64,000 nt of DNA from Bradyrhizobium sp. 149 (GTDB lineage: Bacteria > Pseudomonadota > Alphaproteobacteria > Rhizobiales > Xanthobacteraceae). How positions within the stretch are numbered: the first letter of the stretch is position 1; every line of letters starts with the position of its first letter. The DNA lies in NCBI RefSeq assembly GCF_023073915.1, contig NZ_JADPKK010000023.1, positions 868,001-932,000 on the forward strand. Reading direction: 5' to 3'. Under the pieces are notes generated by a model. That model was not told the origin of the DNA. It did no database searches and saw only the letters and a program-made list of their open reading frames with translations. Shown here in pieces: positions 8,342 to 16,326 of this stretch. Position numbers and translations under genes: made by a program.

Positions 8342-10003
8342 TTAAGCCTTCACCGCAGGGGCAAAGTCCTTGCCGACCGACATCGCGCGCGGATCGATGA
8401 TGCAGTGGAGGATCGACGGCTTGCCCGAGGCGAGCGCACGCTCGAAGGCCGGTGCGAACTCTTCGGTACGCTCGACGCGCTCGCCATGGCCACCGAACGC
8501 TTTTGCGTACATCGCAAAATCCGGGTTCTTGAGCTGGGTGCCGACCACGCGACCGGGATAATCGCGCTCCTGGTGCATGCGGATGGTACCATATTGCGCA
8601 TTGTCGACGACGATGACGACGAGGGCTGCGTCGTATTGCACGGCGGTCGCGAACTCCTGGCCGTTCATCAGGAAGCAGCCGTCGCCGGCAAAGGCTATGA
8701 CGGTGCGATCCGGAAATTGCCGTTTGGCAAGCACCGCCGCCGGCACACCGTAACCCATCGAGCCCGAGGTCGGCGCGAGCTGCGCGGCAAAGCTGTGGAA
8801 GCGGTGATGACGGTGGATCCAGCCGGCATAGTTGCCGGCGCCGTTGCAGACGATCGCGTCCTTGGGCAGGCGGGCGCGCAGCCAGGTCATGACCTGGCCG
8901 TACTGGAACGTGCCCGGCAGCTCGCGTGCCTTGTCGGTCCAGGCCAGATAATCGGCATGCGCCTTGGCCGCTTCACCCTTCCACACCAGCGCCCCGGCGG
9001 GCTTCAGCGTCTCGACTGCGGCGGCGAACGCGGCCGGCGTGGCCTGGATCGCGAGCGCCGGCTGATAGACGCGGCCAAGCTCTTCCGAACCCGGATGCAC
9101 GTGGATCAGCTTCTGCTGCGGAGTCGGAATATCGAACAGCGTGTAGGACGAGGACGGCATTTCCGACATGCGGCCGCCGATGAGCAGAATGACGTCGGCG
9201 CCGTCGACGCGCGCCTTCAGGCCCGGGCTCGGGCCGATGCCGAGATCGCCGGCATAGTGGGAGTGATCGGCGTCGATCAGCGAGGCCCGGCGGAACGAGG
9301 TCGCGACCGGCAGGTCGAACCGTTCGGCAAAGCGCGCGATGCTCCTGGTCGCCTCATCCGTCCAGCGCGAGCCGCCGAGAATGACGAGCGGCGCCTTGGC
9401 GCTGGCAAGCATCGCGCCAACCCGCTCGATATCAGCAGGCGCCGGCCAGCTCACGGCTGGCTCGATCCGCATGGCGTCGGCAACGGCAGCAGTCTCGGTC
9501 AGCATGTTCTCGGGCAGGGAGATCACCACGGGACCGGGACGGCCCTGCATGGCGACGCGGAAGGCGCGCGCGACCAGCTCCGGAATGCGGTCGGGCCGAT
9601 CGATCTCGACCGCCCATTTCGCCATGGTGCCGAACACCGCCTTGTAGTCGAGCTCCTGGAACGCCTCGCGCTCGCGCATGCCGGTGTCGACCTGGCCGAC
9701 GAACAGGATCATCGGCGTGGAATCCTGCATCGCGATGTGGACGCCGTGGCTGGCATTGGTGGCGCCGGGACCGCGGGTGACGAAGCAGATCCCGGGGCGG
9801 CCGGTGAGCTTGCCATAGGCCTCCGCCATCATCGCAGCCCCGCCTTCGGCGCGGCAGATCATGACGTCGATCGGGCAGTCATGCAGCGCGTCGAGCGCCG
9901 CGAGGTAGCTCTCGCCCGGCACGCAGGTGACGCGCTCGACACCTTGCGCGACCAGCTGATCGATCAGGATCTGGCCCCCGGTGCGGGTGTTGCGAATGGT
10001 CAT
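8342..10003 (-). CDS. Thiamine-diphosphate-dependent enzyme, acetolactate synthase-like
   Basis: A 553-residue enzyme with the three domains of the acetolactate synthase/benzoylformate decarboxylase group: a pyrimidine-binding domain with activating Glu53 (RAEGGAAMMAEAYGK), a central domain, and a pyrophosphate-binding domain with GDG at residues 440-442. The start at 10003 is chosen because a strong ribosome site (TGAGGGAG) precedes it; the open frame continues upstream through a gene remnant and should not be used. It is not the biosynthetic acetolactate synthase by context, since no regulatory subunit is nearby. A catabolic decarboxylase or carboligase is more likely, but the substrate is unknown. 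Confidence 0.85.
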   Translation of the reverse strand: MTIRNTRTGGQILIDQLVAQGVERVTCVPGESYLAALDALHDCPIDVMICRAEGGAAMMAEAYGKLTGRPGICFVTRGPGATNASHGVHIAMQDSTPMILFVGQVDTGMREREAFQELDYKAVFGTMAKWAVEIDRPDRIPELVARAFRVAMQGRPGPVVISLPENMLTETAAVADAMRIEPAVSWPAPADIERVGAMLASAKAPLVILGGSRWTDEATRSIARFAERFDLPVATSFRRASLIDADHSHYAGDLGIGPSPGLKARVDGADVILLIGGRMSEMPSSSYTLFDIPTPQQKLIHVHPGSEELGRVYQPALAIQATPAAFAAAVETLKPAGALVWKGEAAKAHADYLAWTDKARELPGTFQYGQVMTWLRARLPKDAIVCNGAGNYAGWIHRHHRFHSFAAQLAPTSGSMGYGVPAAVLAKRQFPDRTVIAFAGDGCFLMNGQEFATAVQYDAALVVIVVDNAQYGTIRMHQERDYPGRVVGTQLKNPDFAMYAKAFGGHGERVERTEEFAPAFERALASGKPSILHCIIDPRAMSVGKDFAPAVKA

Positions 10004-10013
10004 GACGGCTCCC

Positions 10014-10132
10014 TCAGGCTTTGGCGATGCGCTTCGCAGCTTCGCGAAAAGTTGGTTCGGGGCTGGCGTAGGACAGGCGGAAACAAGGTGCAAGGCCGAA
10101 ACCGCGGCCCGGCACCACGGCCTCGTCATGCC
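10014..10132 (-). pseudogene. C-terminal remnant of a class I aminotransferase
   Basis: On the reverse strand, about 39 codons ending at a TGA (10014-10016) read as the end of a fold-type I, PLP-dependent aminotransferase: VVPGRGFG, then FRLSYASPEPTF, then EAAKRIAKA and stop. The pattern VPG..FG....FRLSYA is the usual C-terminus of this family. Nothing of the rest of the enzyme (no PLP lysine region) is present upstream in any frame, so the 5-prime part has been deleted. The remnant ends just before the ribosome site of the thiamine-diphosphate enzyme gene. Confidence 0.65.
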
Positions 10133-10205
10133 TCTCCGGCAAATGGCGGCGGCAGCGCTGTCTGTCCCGGGCGTCAACCGCAGAGCACGGACCGTACCCT
10201 CGCCG

Positions 10206-10991
10206 TCATGCCCCTTTGCGCTGCCGCGCGCTCGCCAGCAGCACCAGCATGAAGGAGGCCGCCGTCATCAGCGTCGAGATCGCGGCGATGGTCGGGTCGA
10301 TCTCGTCGCGGAGCGCGGTGAACATGCGCTTGGTCAGCGGCTGATACTGGCCGCCGGAGATGAACAGCGCGACGATGGTCTCGTCCATCGCCGAGATGAA
10401 GGCGAAGATGCCGCCCGCGACCACGCTGGACTTGATCTGCGGCAAGGTCACCGCGAAGAAGCTGCGCAAGCGGTTCATGCCGAGGCTGCGCGCCACCATT
10501 TCCTGCGCGGGGTCGAAGCTCTGCAACCCCGCAAGCACCGAAATGATGACGTATGGCAGCCCCAGCATCACGTTGGCGAGCACCAGGCCCGGCAGCGTCG
10601 CGACCAGGCCGACTTTGGCATAGACGAAGAAGATCCCGACGGCGGTGATGATGATCGGTACCACCAGCGGCAAGAGCAGCATCATGTGGACGACGCGCAT
10701 GATCCGCAGCTTCGACTGGCTGATGGCATAGGCCGCGGAGACGCCGAGCGGCGTCGCGATCACCACGGTCAGGAGCGCGACCGTCAGCGTCACCCGCGTC
10801 GCCTGCATCCAGGCGGGGTTGGCGAAATATTGCTGATACCAGCGCAGCGAGAACGACGGCGGCGGGAACGTCAAAAAGCGCGCGCTGGAGAAGGAGATCG
10901 GCGCGATGATCAGCACCGGCAGGATCAGATAGACCAGCACCAGCGCGCTGATCACATAGAGGGCAAGCCGGGCGGGCGACAATCGCATCAT
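10206..10991 (-). CDS. ABC transporter permease, PotC-like
   Basis: A 261-residue inner-membrane protein with about six hydrophobic segments and the EAA-type cytoplasmic loop (SLGMNRLRSFFAVTLPQI) that contacts the ATPase. It matches the PotC-type permeases of spermidine/putrescine-like importers. The start at 10991 is chosen because the ATG overlaps the stop codon of the preceding permease gene, giving translational coupling, and because translation from further upstream would overrun that gene. A second ATG follows immediately. It works with the PotB-like permease, the PotD-like binding protein and the PotA-like ATPase of the same series. Confidence 0.88.
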   Translation of the reverse strand: MMRLSPARLALYVISALVLVYLILPVLIIAPISFSSARFLTFPPPSFSLRWYQQYFANPAWMQATRVTLTVALLTVVIATPLGVSAAYAISQSKLRIMRVVHMMLLLPLVVPIIITAVGIFFVYAKVGLVATLPGLVLANVMLGLPYVIISVLAGLQSFDPAQEMVARSLGMNRLRSFFAVTLPQIKSSVVAGGIFAFISAMDETIVALFISGGQYQPLTKRMFTALRDEIDPTIAAISTLMTAASFMLVLLASARQRKGA

Positions 10992-11854
10992 TTCTGCCCC
11001 AAAATGCGATCGAGCGAGATGAAGCGGCTGACGACGGCAAAAATCAGCAGCACGCTGGCGAGCAGCACGACGGCAACCGCGCTCGCAGCGCCGAACTGAT
11101 TGTAAAGCTCGACATTGCGGCTCACCAGCATCGACACCATCACCGTGCGGCCGCCGCCGAGCAGCTCCGGCGTGATGTAGAAGCCGAGGCAGAGCACGAA
11201 CACCATGGTGCAGCCCGCGAGCACGCCCGGCAGCGACAGCGGCAGGAAGACGCGGACGAAGGTGAGCGACGGGCTCGCCCCCAGGCTGGCGCCGGCCTGC
11301 ATGAGGTCGCTCGGGATCTTCTGCATGGTGGCGTAGAGCGGCAGCACCATGAACGGCAACAGGATGTGTACCGTCGCAACCACCGCGCCGAAAGTGTTGT
11401 GAACCAGCGCGAGCGGCTCGCTCGTCACGTCGAGATAACGCAAAAGCTGGTTGATCACGCCGGTGCGCTGGAGCAGCGCCAGCCAGGCATAGGCACGCAC
11501 CAGCACACCGGTCCAGAACGGCAGCACGACCAGCGACAGGATGAGAATGCTCCATCCCTTCGGCACCGAGTTGGCGAGGTAGGCCACGGGATAGCCGAGC
11601 AGCAGCGCGATTCCCGTGACCGCGAGGCTGATCTCGAAGGTCAGCGCAAAGCTGCGCCAGTAGATGTCTTCGGTGAAGACGCGGCGATAGTTCTCCAGCG
11701 TGAAGCCGTCATGGTAGATCGACTGCCAGGCGAGCCAGCCGACCGGCAGCACGATCAGAGCCAAGATCACCAGCAGCGCCGGCGACACCAATGCCAGCAT
11801 CAGGCCGTGCTCGCGGCGCTGTTGCTTTTGGGAGGGATCCGGCGTGGATGTCAT
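10988..11854 (-). CDS. ABC transporter permease, PotB-like
   Basis: A 288-residue integral membrane protein. It has a hydrophobic N-terminal segment (LALVSPALLVILALIVLPVG) and further membrane segments typical of the binding-protein-dependent transport permease fold. The coupling loop is seen at AGASLGASPSLTFVRVFLPL. It pairs with the PotC-like permease, whose start overlaps its stop. The gene begins 19 bases after the binding-protein gene, which fits a single operon for a polyamine-type or related small-cation importer. Confidence 0.88.
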   Translation of the reverse strand: MTSTPDPSQKQQRREHGLMLALVSPALLVILALIVLPVGWLAWQSIYHDGFTLENYRRVFTEDIYWRSFALTFEISLAVTGIALLLGYPVAYLANSVPKGWSILILSLVVLPFWTGVLVRAYAWLALLQRTGVINQLLRYLDVTSEPLALVHNTFGAVVATVHILLPFMVLPLYATMQKIPSDLMQAGASLGASPSLTFVRVFLPLSLPGVLAGCTMVFVLCLGFYITPELLGGGRTVMVSMLVSRNVELYNQFGAASAVAVVLLASVLLIFAVVSRFISLDRILGQK

Positions 11855-11873
11855 CGACGCGGCCTCGCTTCGC

Positions 11874-12935
11874 CTACTTCTGCATGAACGACGCCCAGCG
11901 CTTCTCGGCGGCTTCGCCCGCCGGCGACGACCACCACGCGTAGGACATCAGTGCCTGCTTGGCCGCATTGACGGGCTCACTCGGCAATTGCGCGGCGCGC
12001 TCGGGCTTGATCACATTGGTCTCGAAAGCCTTTGGATTTCCGGGACCGTAGTCGATATGCAGCGGCAGATTGGCCTGGTGCACGGGATCGACGGCCTCGT
12101 TGAGGAATTTGACGGCCGTCTCGAGGTTGGGCGCGCCCTTGAGGATGCAGAGCGAGGTGCTTTGCAAAACGCCCTGGTTGTAGGTGAAGGCGACCTTGGC
12201 GCCTTCCTTGGCGACCGCGCTGACGCGGCCGTTCCAGGCCATCTCCATGTCGACCTCGCCGTCATTGAGAAGCTGCGCCGACTGTGCGCCTGATGTCCAC
12301 CACACCGTGATGTGCGGCTTGATCTCTTCCAGCTTCTTGAAGGCGCGGTCGACGTCGAGCGGATAGAGTTTGTCGGGCGCGACTCCGTCGGCCATCAGTG
12401 CCGCCTCGAGCGTGGCGATCGGGTGGTTGCGCAGCGCCCGGCGGCCGGGGAATTTCTTGACGTCCCAGAAATCGACCCAGCTGTTCGGCGCGTCCTTTGG
12501 AAACGTTTTCTGGCTGTAGGCCAGCACGCTGGAATAGAACTCGTACGACACCGAATAGGGGTTGCGATACGCTTCAGGCATCGCTGCTGCGTTCGGAATC
12601 TTCGAGAAGTCGAGCTTCTCGATCAGCCCCTGCTCGCCGCCGCGCAGGCAATACCCGGTCGGGGTGTCCACGACGTCCCAGATCGGCTTGCCGCTGCCGA
12701 CTTGCGTCTTGATCGCGGGCCAGGCATCGGGAATCGAGTCCTGGTTGATGGTGATGCCGAGCTTCTTGGCGGAGGGATCGAGGATCGCCACCGTCTGCGC
12801 CTGCTGGTAGGCGCCGCCCTGCGAGACGAAGGTGATTTGTTCGGCGGCGTTCGCGGCGGTGCCGCTGAGCGTGAGCGCGCCGAGTGAAGCGCCCAACAGG
12901 GCGTAGCCAAATCCAGAATTCAGTTTCGTCATCAT
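11874..12935 (-). CDS. ABC transporter substrate-binding protein, PotD-like
   Basis: A 353-residue periplasmic binding protein of the spermidine/putrescine (type II) group. The start at 12935 is preceded by the strong ribosome site GGAGGAGGCGAGG. It is followed by a signal peptide ending near residue 30 (GTAANA, then AEQITFVSQGGAY). An in-frame ATG upstream (12959) lacks a ribosome site and would place charged residues before the signal. Typical motifs are DVVDTPTGYCL and MAWNGRV. The ligand may be a polyamine or another amine; the adjacent DAO-type oxidase supports an amino-group-bearing ligand, but this is inference. Confidence 0.87.
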   Translation of the reverse strand: MMTKLNSGFGYALLGASLGALTLSGTAANAAEQITFVSQGGAYQQAQTVAILDPSAKKLGITINQDSIPDAWPAIKTQVGSGKPIWDVVDTPTGYCLRGGEQGLIEKLDFSKIPNAAAMPEAYRNPYSVSYEFYSSVLAYSQKTFPKDAPNSWVDFWDVKKFPGRRALRNHPIATLEAALMADGVAPDKLYPLDVDRAFKKLEEIKPHITVWWTSGAQSAQLLNDGEVDMEMAWNGRVSAVAKEGAKVAFTYNQGVLQSTSLCILKGAPNLETAVKFLNEAVDPVHQANLPLHIDYGPGNPKAFETNVIKPERAAQLPSEPVNAAKQALMSYAWWSSPAGEAAEKRWASFMQK

Positions 12936-12955
12936 CCTCGCCTCCTCCAAATAGA

Positions 12956-14275
12956 TCATTGTCCGATCGCATCGAGAAACTGGTACCAGCCGGCGACCAT
13001 GCGCACGGCGGGCTCGCGCAGCGGATAGAGCGGGATGGCCTTCATGCGTCGCGCGTCGAGCAGCCCGACCTCGGGCGTCTCGCCGCGCACAAAAGCGGCG
13101 AGATAGCGGCCCATCAGGCTCGACATCGCCACACCGGCGCCGTTGTAGCCCATCGAGAACAGGGTGCGGTCGTCGAGCCGGCCGATATGCGGCACCGAGT
13201 CCAGCGTCATCCCGACCAGGCCCGTCCATTTATAGGCGAGCGGAACGTCGGCGAGATCCGGGAAGATGCCGACCATCGCCTTGCGCAACGCGTCGAAGGC
13301 GGCTTCCGAGTCCTGCTTGCCGAACGCGCCGCGGCCGCCAAAAATCACGCGATTGTCGACCATCCGGAACCAGCGCATCATGCGTTTGGTCTCGGTGTAG
13401 GTGCGCCCGGTCGGCATCAGGCTTCCCGCGAGGTTGCGCGGCAGCTTGTCGGTCGCGATGATGGCGCTCCGGAACGGGATCAGCGTCCGCTGCATGTGCG
13501 CGGTCGCATGCGTCAGATCCGAATAGCTGTTGGTGGCGATGATCGCCTGCTTGGCGCGCACCACGCCGTGCGGCGTTTCGGCGATGATGCCGCTGTTCTC
13601 GCGCCGGAGCTTTACGACCGGCGACTGCTGGAAAATGGGAATGCCGCGGCGCGCCACGCCATCGGCAAGACCGCGCAGATAATTCAACGGATGGATGCCG
13701 CCGGAGCCGGGATTGAGCACGCCGCCGACGAAGATGTCGGAGCCGGTCTCGTCGCGCACTTGACCCTTGTCGAGGATGCGGACCTCCGCATCGCCCATTT
13801 CCTGCTTCATCCACGCCACTTCGTCGATCGCGGTCTTCAGCGTCGTCTCGTTGTGGGCGGCCTTGACCTGGCCGGTGCGCGTCAACGCGGCACTGGTGAT
13901 GCCAAATTCGGAGACCAGCTCCTCGACGATATCAGTGGATTCATGCGCGATCCCGTACATGCGCTGCGCCATGGCGCGGCCGTGCGCGGCGTCGATCTCA
14001 CGGAACGACAGCCGGAACTTTGCGGTGATCACGCCGCCATTGCGGCCACTCGCGCCCCAGCCGGGGTGGTTCGCCTCCAGCACGATCGGCGACAAACCGC
14101 TCTTGGCGATGTGGTGCGCAGCAGAGAGGCCCGTGTAGCCTGCACCGATGATCACCACATCTGCCCGCTGCTCGCCCGACAGGACCGGAAACTCGCGCGC
14201 CGGCTCCGCCGTGGCTGCCCACAGCGAGTTGGCCGATGGCAGCGCGTTCCAGTCCCCTGTCATGCCATCGCTCAT
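12956..14275 (-). CDS. FAD-dependent oxidoreductase, DAO family (gamma-glutamylputrescine oxidase-like)
   Basis: A 439-residue flavoenzyme. The dinucleotide-binding turn GAGYTG lies near residue 47, followed by the GWGASGRNGG segment typical of the PuuB/gamma-glutamylputrescine oxidoreductase group. The C-terminal segment SMGYNGAGVAMSSLMG completes the FAD site. The enzyme would oxidise a primary or secondary amine with release of ammonia or an amine. It sits between a HAD-family gene (stop 3 bases upstream) and the PotD-like gene, so the operon links uptake of an amine with its oxidation. The exact substrate is not fixed by sequence. Confidence 0.82.
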   Translation of the reverse strand: MSDGMTGDWNALPSANSLWAATAEPAREFPVLSGEQRADVVIIGAGYTGLSAAHHIAKSGLSPIVLEANHPGWGASGRNGGVITAKFRLSFREIDAAHGRAMAQRMYGIAHESTDIVEELVSEFGITSAALTRTGQVKAAHNETTLKTAIDEVAWMKQEMGDAEVRILDKGQVRDETGSDIFVGGVLNPGSGGIHPLNYLRGLADGVARRGIPIFQQSPVVKLRRENSGIIAETPHGVVRAKQAIIATNSYSDLTHATAHMQRTLIPFRSAIIATDKLPRNLAGSLMPTGRTYTETKRMMRWFRMVDNRVIFGGRGAFGKQDSEAAFDALRKAMVGIFPDLADVPLAYKWTGLVGMTLDSVPHIGRLDDRTLFSMGYNGAGVAMSSLMGRYLAAFVRGETPEVGLLDARRMKAIPLYPLREPAVRMVAGWYQFLDAIGQ

Positions 14276-14278
14276 GCG

Positions 14279-14995
14279 TTACGCCGCCGGCCCGATCGCC
14301 GCGTCGGCGAGCGCCTTCAAGGTCGGAAAATGGAAGTCCGGCTTGGTCAGCGTCTCCACGGCCGGTGTGCCGCCAAAGCCGGCCATGCCCTGGCGACGCT
14401 CGATCCAGCACACCTTGTAGCCGAGCTTCCGCGCGATTCCGATGTCGTGATACTGGCTCTGCGCGACGTGCAGGATATCGGACTGCTTGTAGCCGAAAGC
14501 AGACTGGCGGCCCTTGTTGTACGCGAAGAACTCCGGATCGGGCTTCGCAACCCCCGTCTCGTCGGCGCAAACGGTATCGTCGAAGGGATTGCCGAGCGCG
14601 TGCGCGTAACAGGAGAGAGCGACGCGGTCGGCATTGGTCATCGCCACGAGGCGAAATTTCGTGCGCAGGCGCTTGAGTGCCTCGACCGAGTCCGGGAACG
14701 GTCCCCAGCGCAGCACGGCGAGCTGGAAGACGTCGCAGGAGGCGTCATCGGCCTGCAGCCCGAGTTCCTCCGCGAGATAGCGATAGACATGAAACATGAC
14801 CTCGCTCGAGCGCTCGTGGTGCTTGTCGCGGCCGCGCTTGTAGGATTCGAATATCTTGTCGTCACTGAGCTCGGCCCGCGACTTCCCCGAAATCCTGCGC
14901 ACCGCGGAGAGCACGCCGGTCTCGAAATCGATCAAGGTGCCGACGACGTCGAAGGTGAGAACCTTGAAATTGCTGAACGAGGCTGCTGACGACAT
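14279..14995 (-). CDS. HAD hydrolase, type II haloacid dehalogenase-like
   Basis: A 238-residue cytoplasmic hydrolase. The nucleophile is Asp16 in the motif FDVVGTLIDFE. Later HAD motifs are visible at AMTNADR (Ser/Thr motif position near residue 120) and KPDPEFF with a following acidic segment. The domain layout matches L-2-haloacid dehalogenase type II proteins, a group in which many members act on other substrates. It lies between the ATPase gene and the amine-oxidase gene of a transport and catabolism series, so an actual dehalogenation role is uncertain. Confidence 0.8.
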   Translation of the reverse strand: MSSAASFSNFKVLTFDVVGTLIDFETGVLSAVRRISGKSRAELSDDKIFESYKRGRDKHHERSSEVMFHVYRYLAEELGLQADDASCDVFQLAVLRWGPFPDSVEALKRLRTKFRLVAMTNADRVALSCYAHALGNPFDDTVCADETGVAKPDPEFFAYNKGRQSAFGYKQSDILHVAQSQYHDIGIARKLGYKVCWIERRQGMAGFGGTPAVETLTKPDFHFPTLKALADAAIGPAA

Positions 14996-15030
14996 TTTGG
15001 CTTCTTCTCTCGGTTGGACAAGGCTTGAGT

Positions 15031-16161
15031 TCAGTCCCTCGCCCTGGGCACGACGATGGTGTCCTCGGGGTGAAGGGTCACGGTGAGGCTGCCGCCGAGC
15101 GGCGGAATGCGGCTGTAGGCCTGGTGATAGCTCGCCTGGCGCAGGCTGAGGACGATGCCATCGGCGAGCGCCAGAAAGATGCGCAGGCTCTCGCCCTGAT
15201 AGACGATATCCGTGACGGTACCGGTCAAGCGGTTGCAGGCGGTATCCTGCGCGCCCTCGTCGATCAGCAGCTTTTCGCTGTGCACGGCGAGCATCAGCGC
15301 ATCTCCGTCAGGAATCGCGCGGGCGCTGCGCAGAAGGACGCTGCCGAGCGCGACGCTGAAGGCATCGACGCGTCGCACGGGAAGCATCGTGGCCTCGCCG
15401 ATAAAACTCGCGACGAAGGAATCCGCGGGATGATCGTGCAAGCGCTCGGGTGCGTCGATCTGGACCAGCCTGCCGTCCTTCATCACGGCGACGCGGTCGC
15501 TCATGGTCAGCGCTTCGCGCTGGTCATGGGTGACGTAGATGATGGTGGCGCCGATGCGCTTGTGCAGCGTGCGCAGCTCGATCTGCATGGATTCGCGCAG
15601 CTGCTTGTCGAGCGCGGACAGCGGCTCGTCCATCAGGATCAACCGCGGCTCGAAGATCATGGCGCGCGCGAGCGCCACGCGCTGGCGCTGCCCGCCGGAG
15701 AGTTGCGCAATGCCGCGCTCTTCATAGCCGGCAAGGCCGACCATCGCGAGCGCCGCGCGCACCTTGTCGGGCCAGGCCGCCTTCGGCAGGCGCCGCGCAC
15801 GCAAGGGAAAGGCGACGTTCTCGCCAACGCTCATATGCGGGAACAGTGCGTAGTTCTGGAAGACGACGCCGATGTCGCGCTTGTGCGGCGGCATCCAGGT
15901 GACATCGCGGCCACCGAACAGGATCGTTCCGCTCGATGGCAGGATGAAACCGCCTAAAATGCCAAGCAGCGTAGTCTTGCCGGAGCCGGAGGGGCCAAGC
16001 AGCGAGACGAACTCGCCGGCGGCGACATTGAGGGACACGTCGTCAAGCGCGCGAACCGCGCCGTAAGTCTTGCTCGCGGACCTGATCTCGACGCTTTCCG
16101 CTCGCTTGTCCAACGATCGACCTCGCCATGTCCTGAGCTGGCGTGCCTCACTGCGCGCCAT
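15031..16161 (-). CDS. ABC transporter ATP-binding protein, PotA-like
   Basis: A 376-residue ATPase. Walker A is at residues 56-63 (GPSGSGKT), the signature is LSGGQRQRVALARA, and Walker B is LILMDEPLSALD. The C-terminal 120 residues form the TOBE-type regulatory domain seen in spermidine/putrescine and related importers. The start at 16161 is the first ATG, although the first 22 residues are atypical; a TTG start at codon 17 (LDKRAESVEIRSASK) is possible. It is the first gene of the reverse series and diverges from the LysR-type regulator, so this operon is the likely regulatory target. Confidence 0.88.
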   Translation of the reverse strand: MARSEARQLRTWRGRSLDKRAESVEIRSASKTYGAVRALDDVSLNVAAGEFVSLLGPSGSGKTTLLGILGGFILPSSGTILFGGRDVTWMPPHKRDIGVVFQNYALFPHMSVGENVAFPLRARRLPKAAWPDKVRAALAMVGLAGYEERGIAQLSGGQRQRVALARAMIFEPRLILMDEPLSALDKQLRESMQIELRTLHKRIGATIIYVTHDQREALTMSDRVAVMKDGRLVQIDAPERLHDHPADSFVASFIGEATMLPVRRVDAFSVALGSVLLRSARAIPDGDALMLAVHSEKLLIDEGAQDTACNRLTGTVTDIVYQGESLRIFLALADGIVLSLRQASYHQAYSRIPPLGGSLTVTLHPEDTIVVPRARD

Positions 16162-16271
16162 GAGCCTGCTTTATAGACAGAGATCTGGAGTCCTCACGAT
16201 CGCAGCGTGCGCCGCACCAAATCTTCTCTCGCGAGCCCTGTCTTTAGGCTGTGAAGCCAATGACAGCAGAC

Positions 16272-16326
16272 TTGGCAAAACTCGGCAATTGCCAAATTCT
16301 CACCCAGCTCATAACATGGTGTTATG
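16272..16326. promoter_or_regulatory. Two inverted repeats in the potA-lysR divergent promoter
   Basis: TTGGCAA at 16272-16278 faces TTGCCAA at 16289-16295 across 10 bases, which fits the T-N11-A layout of LysR-type operators. A second perfect inverted repeat, CATAACA-TGG-TGTTATG at 16310-16326, overlaps the start codon of the regulator gene and could serve autoregulation. Both are assigned by symmetry and position only. Confidence 0.5.

Noticed and set aside
10004..10177. N-terminal extension of the thiamine-diphosphate enzyme from an upstream ATG.
   Set aside because: The extra residues come from the wrong frame of the aminotransferase remnant, and a strong ribosome site supports the start at 10003.
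7181..10252. Very long open frame on the forward strand (about 1020 codons).
   Set aside because: It runs opposite three genes with clear motifs (DadA-like, thiamine-diphosphate enzyme). Its product is Arg/His/Asp-rich with no recognisable domain; this is the usual antisense open frame of GC-rich DNA.
12884..14989. Open frame of about 700 codons on the forward strand.
   Set aside because: It is antisense to the amine oxidase and HAD genes, which have full family motifs. Composition is that of a shadow frame.
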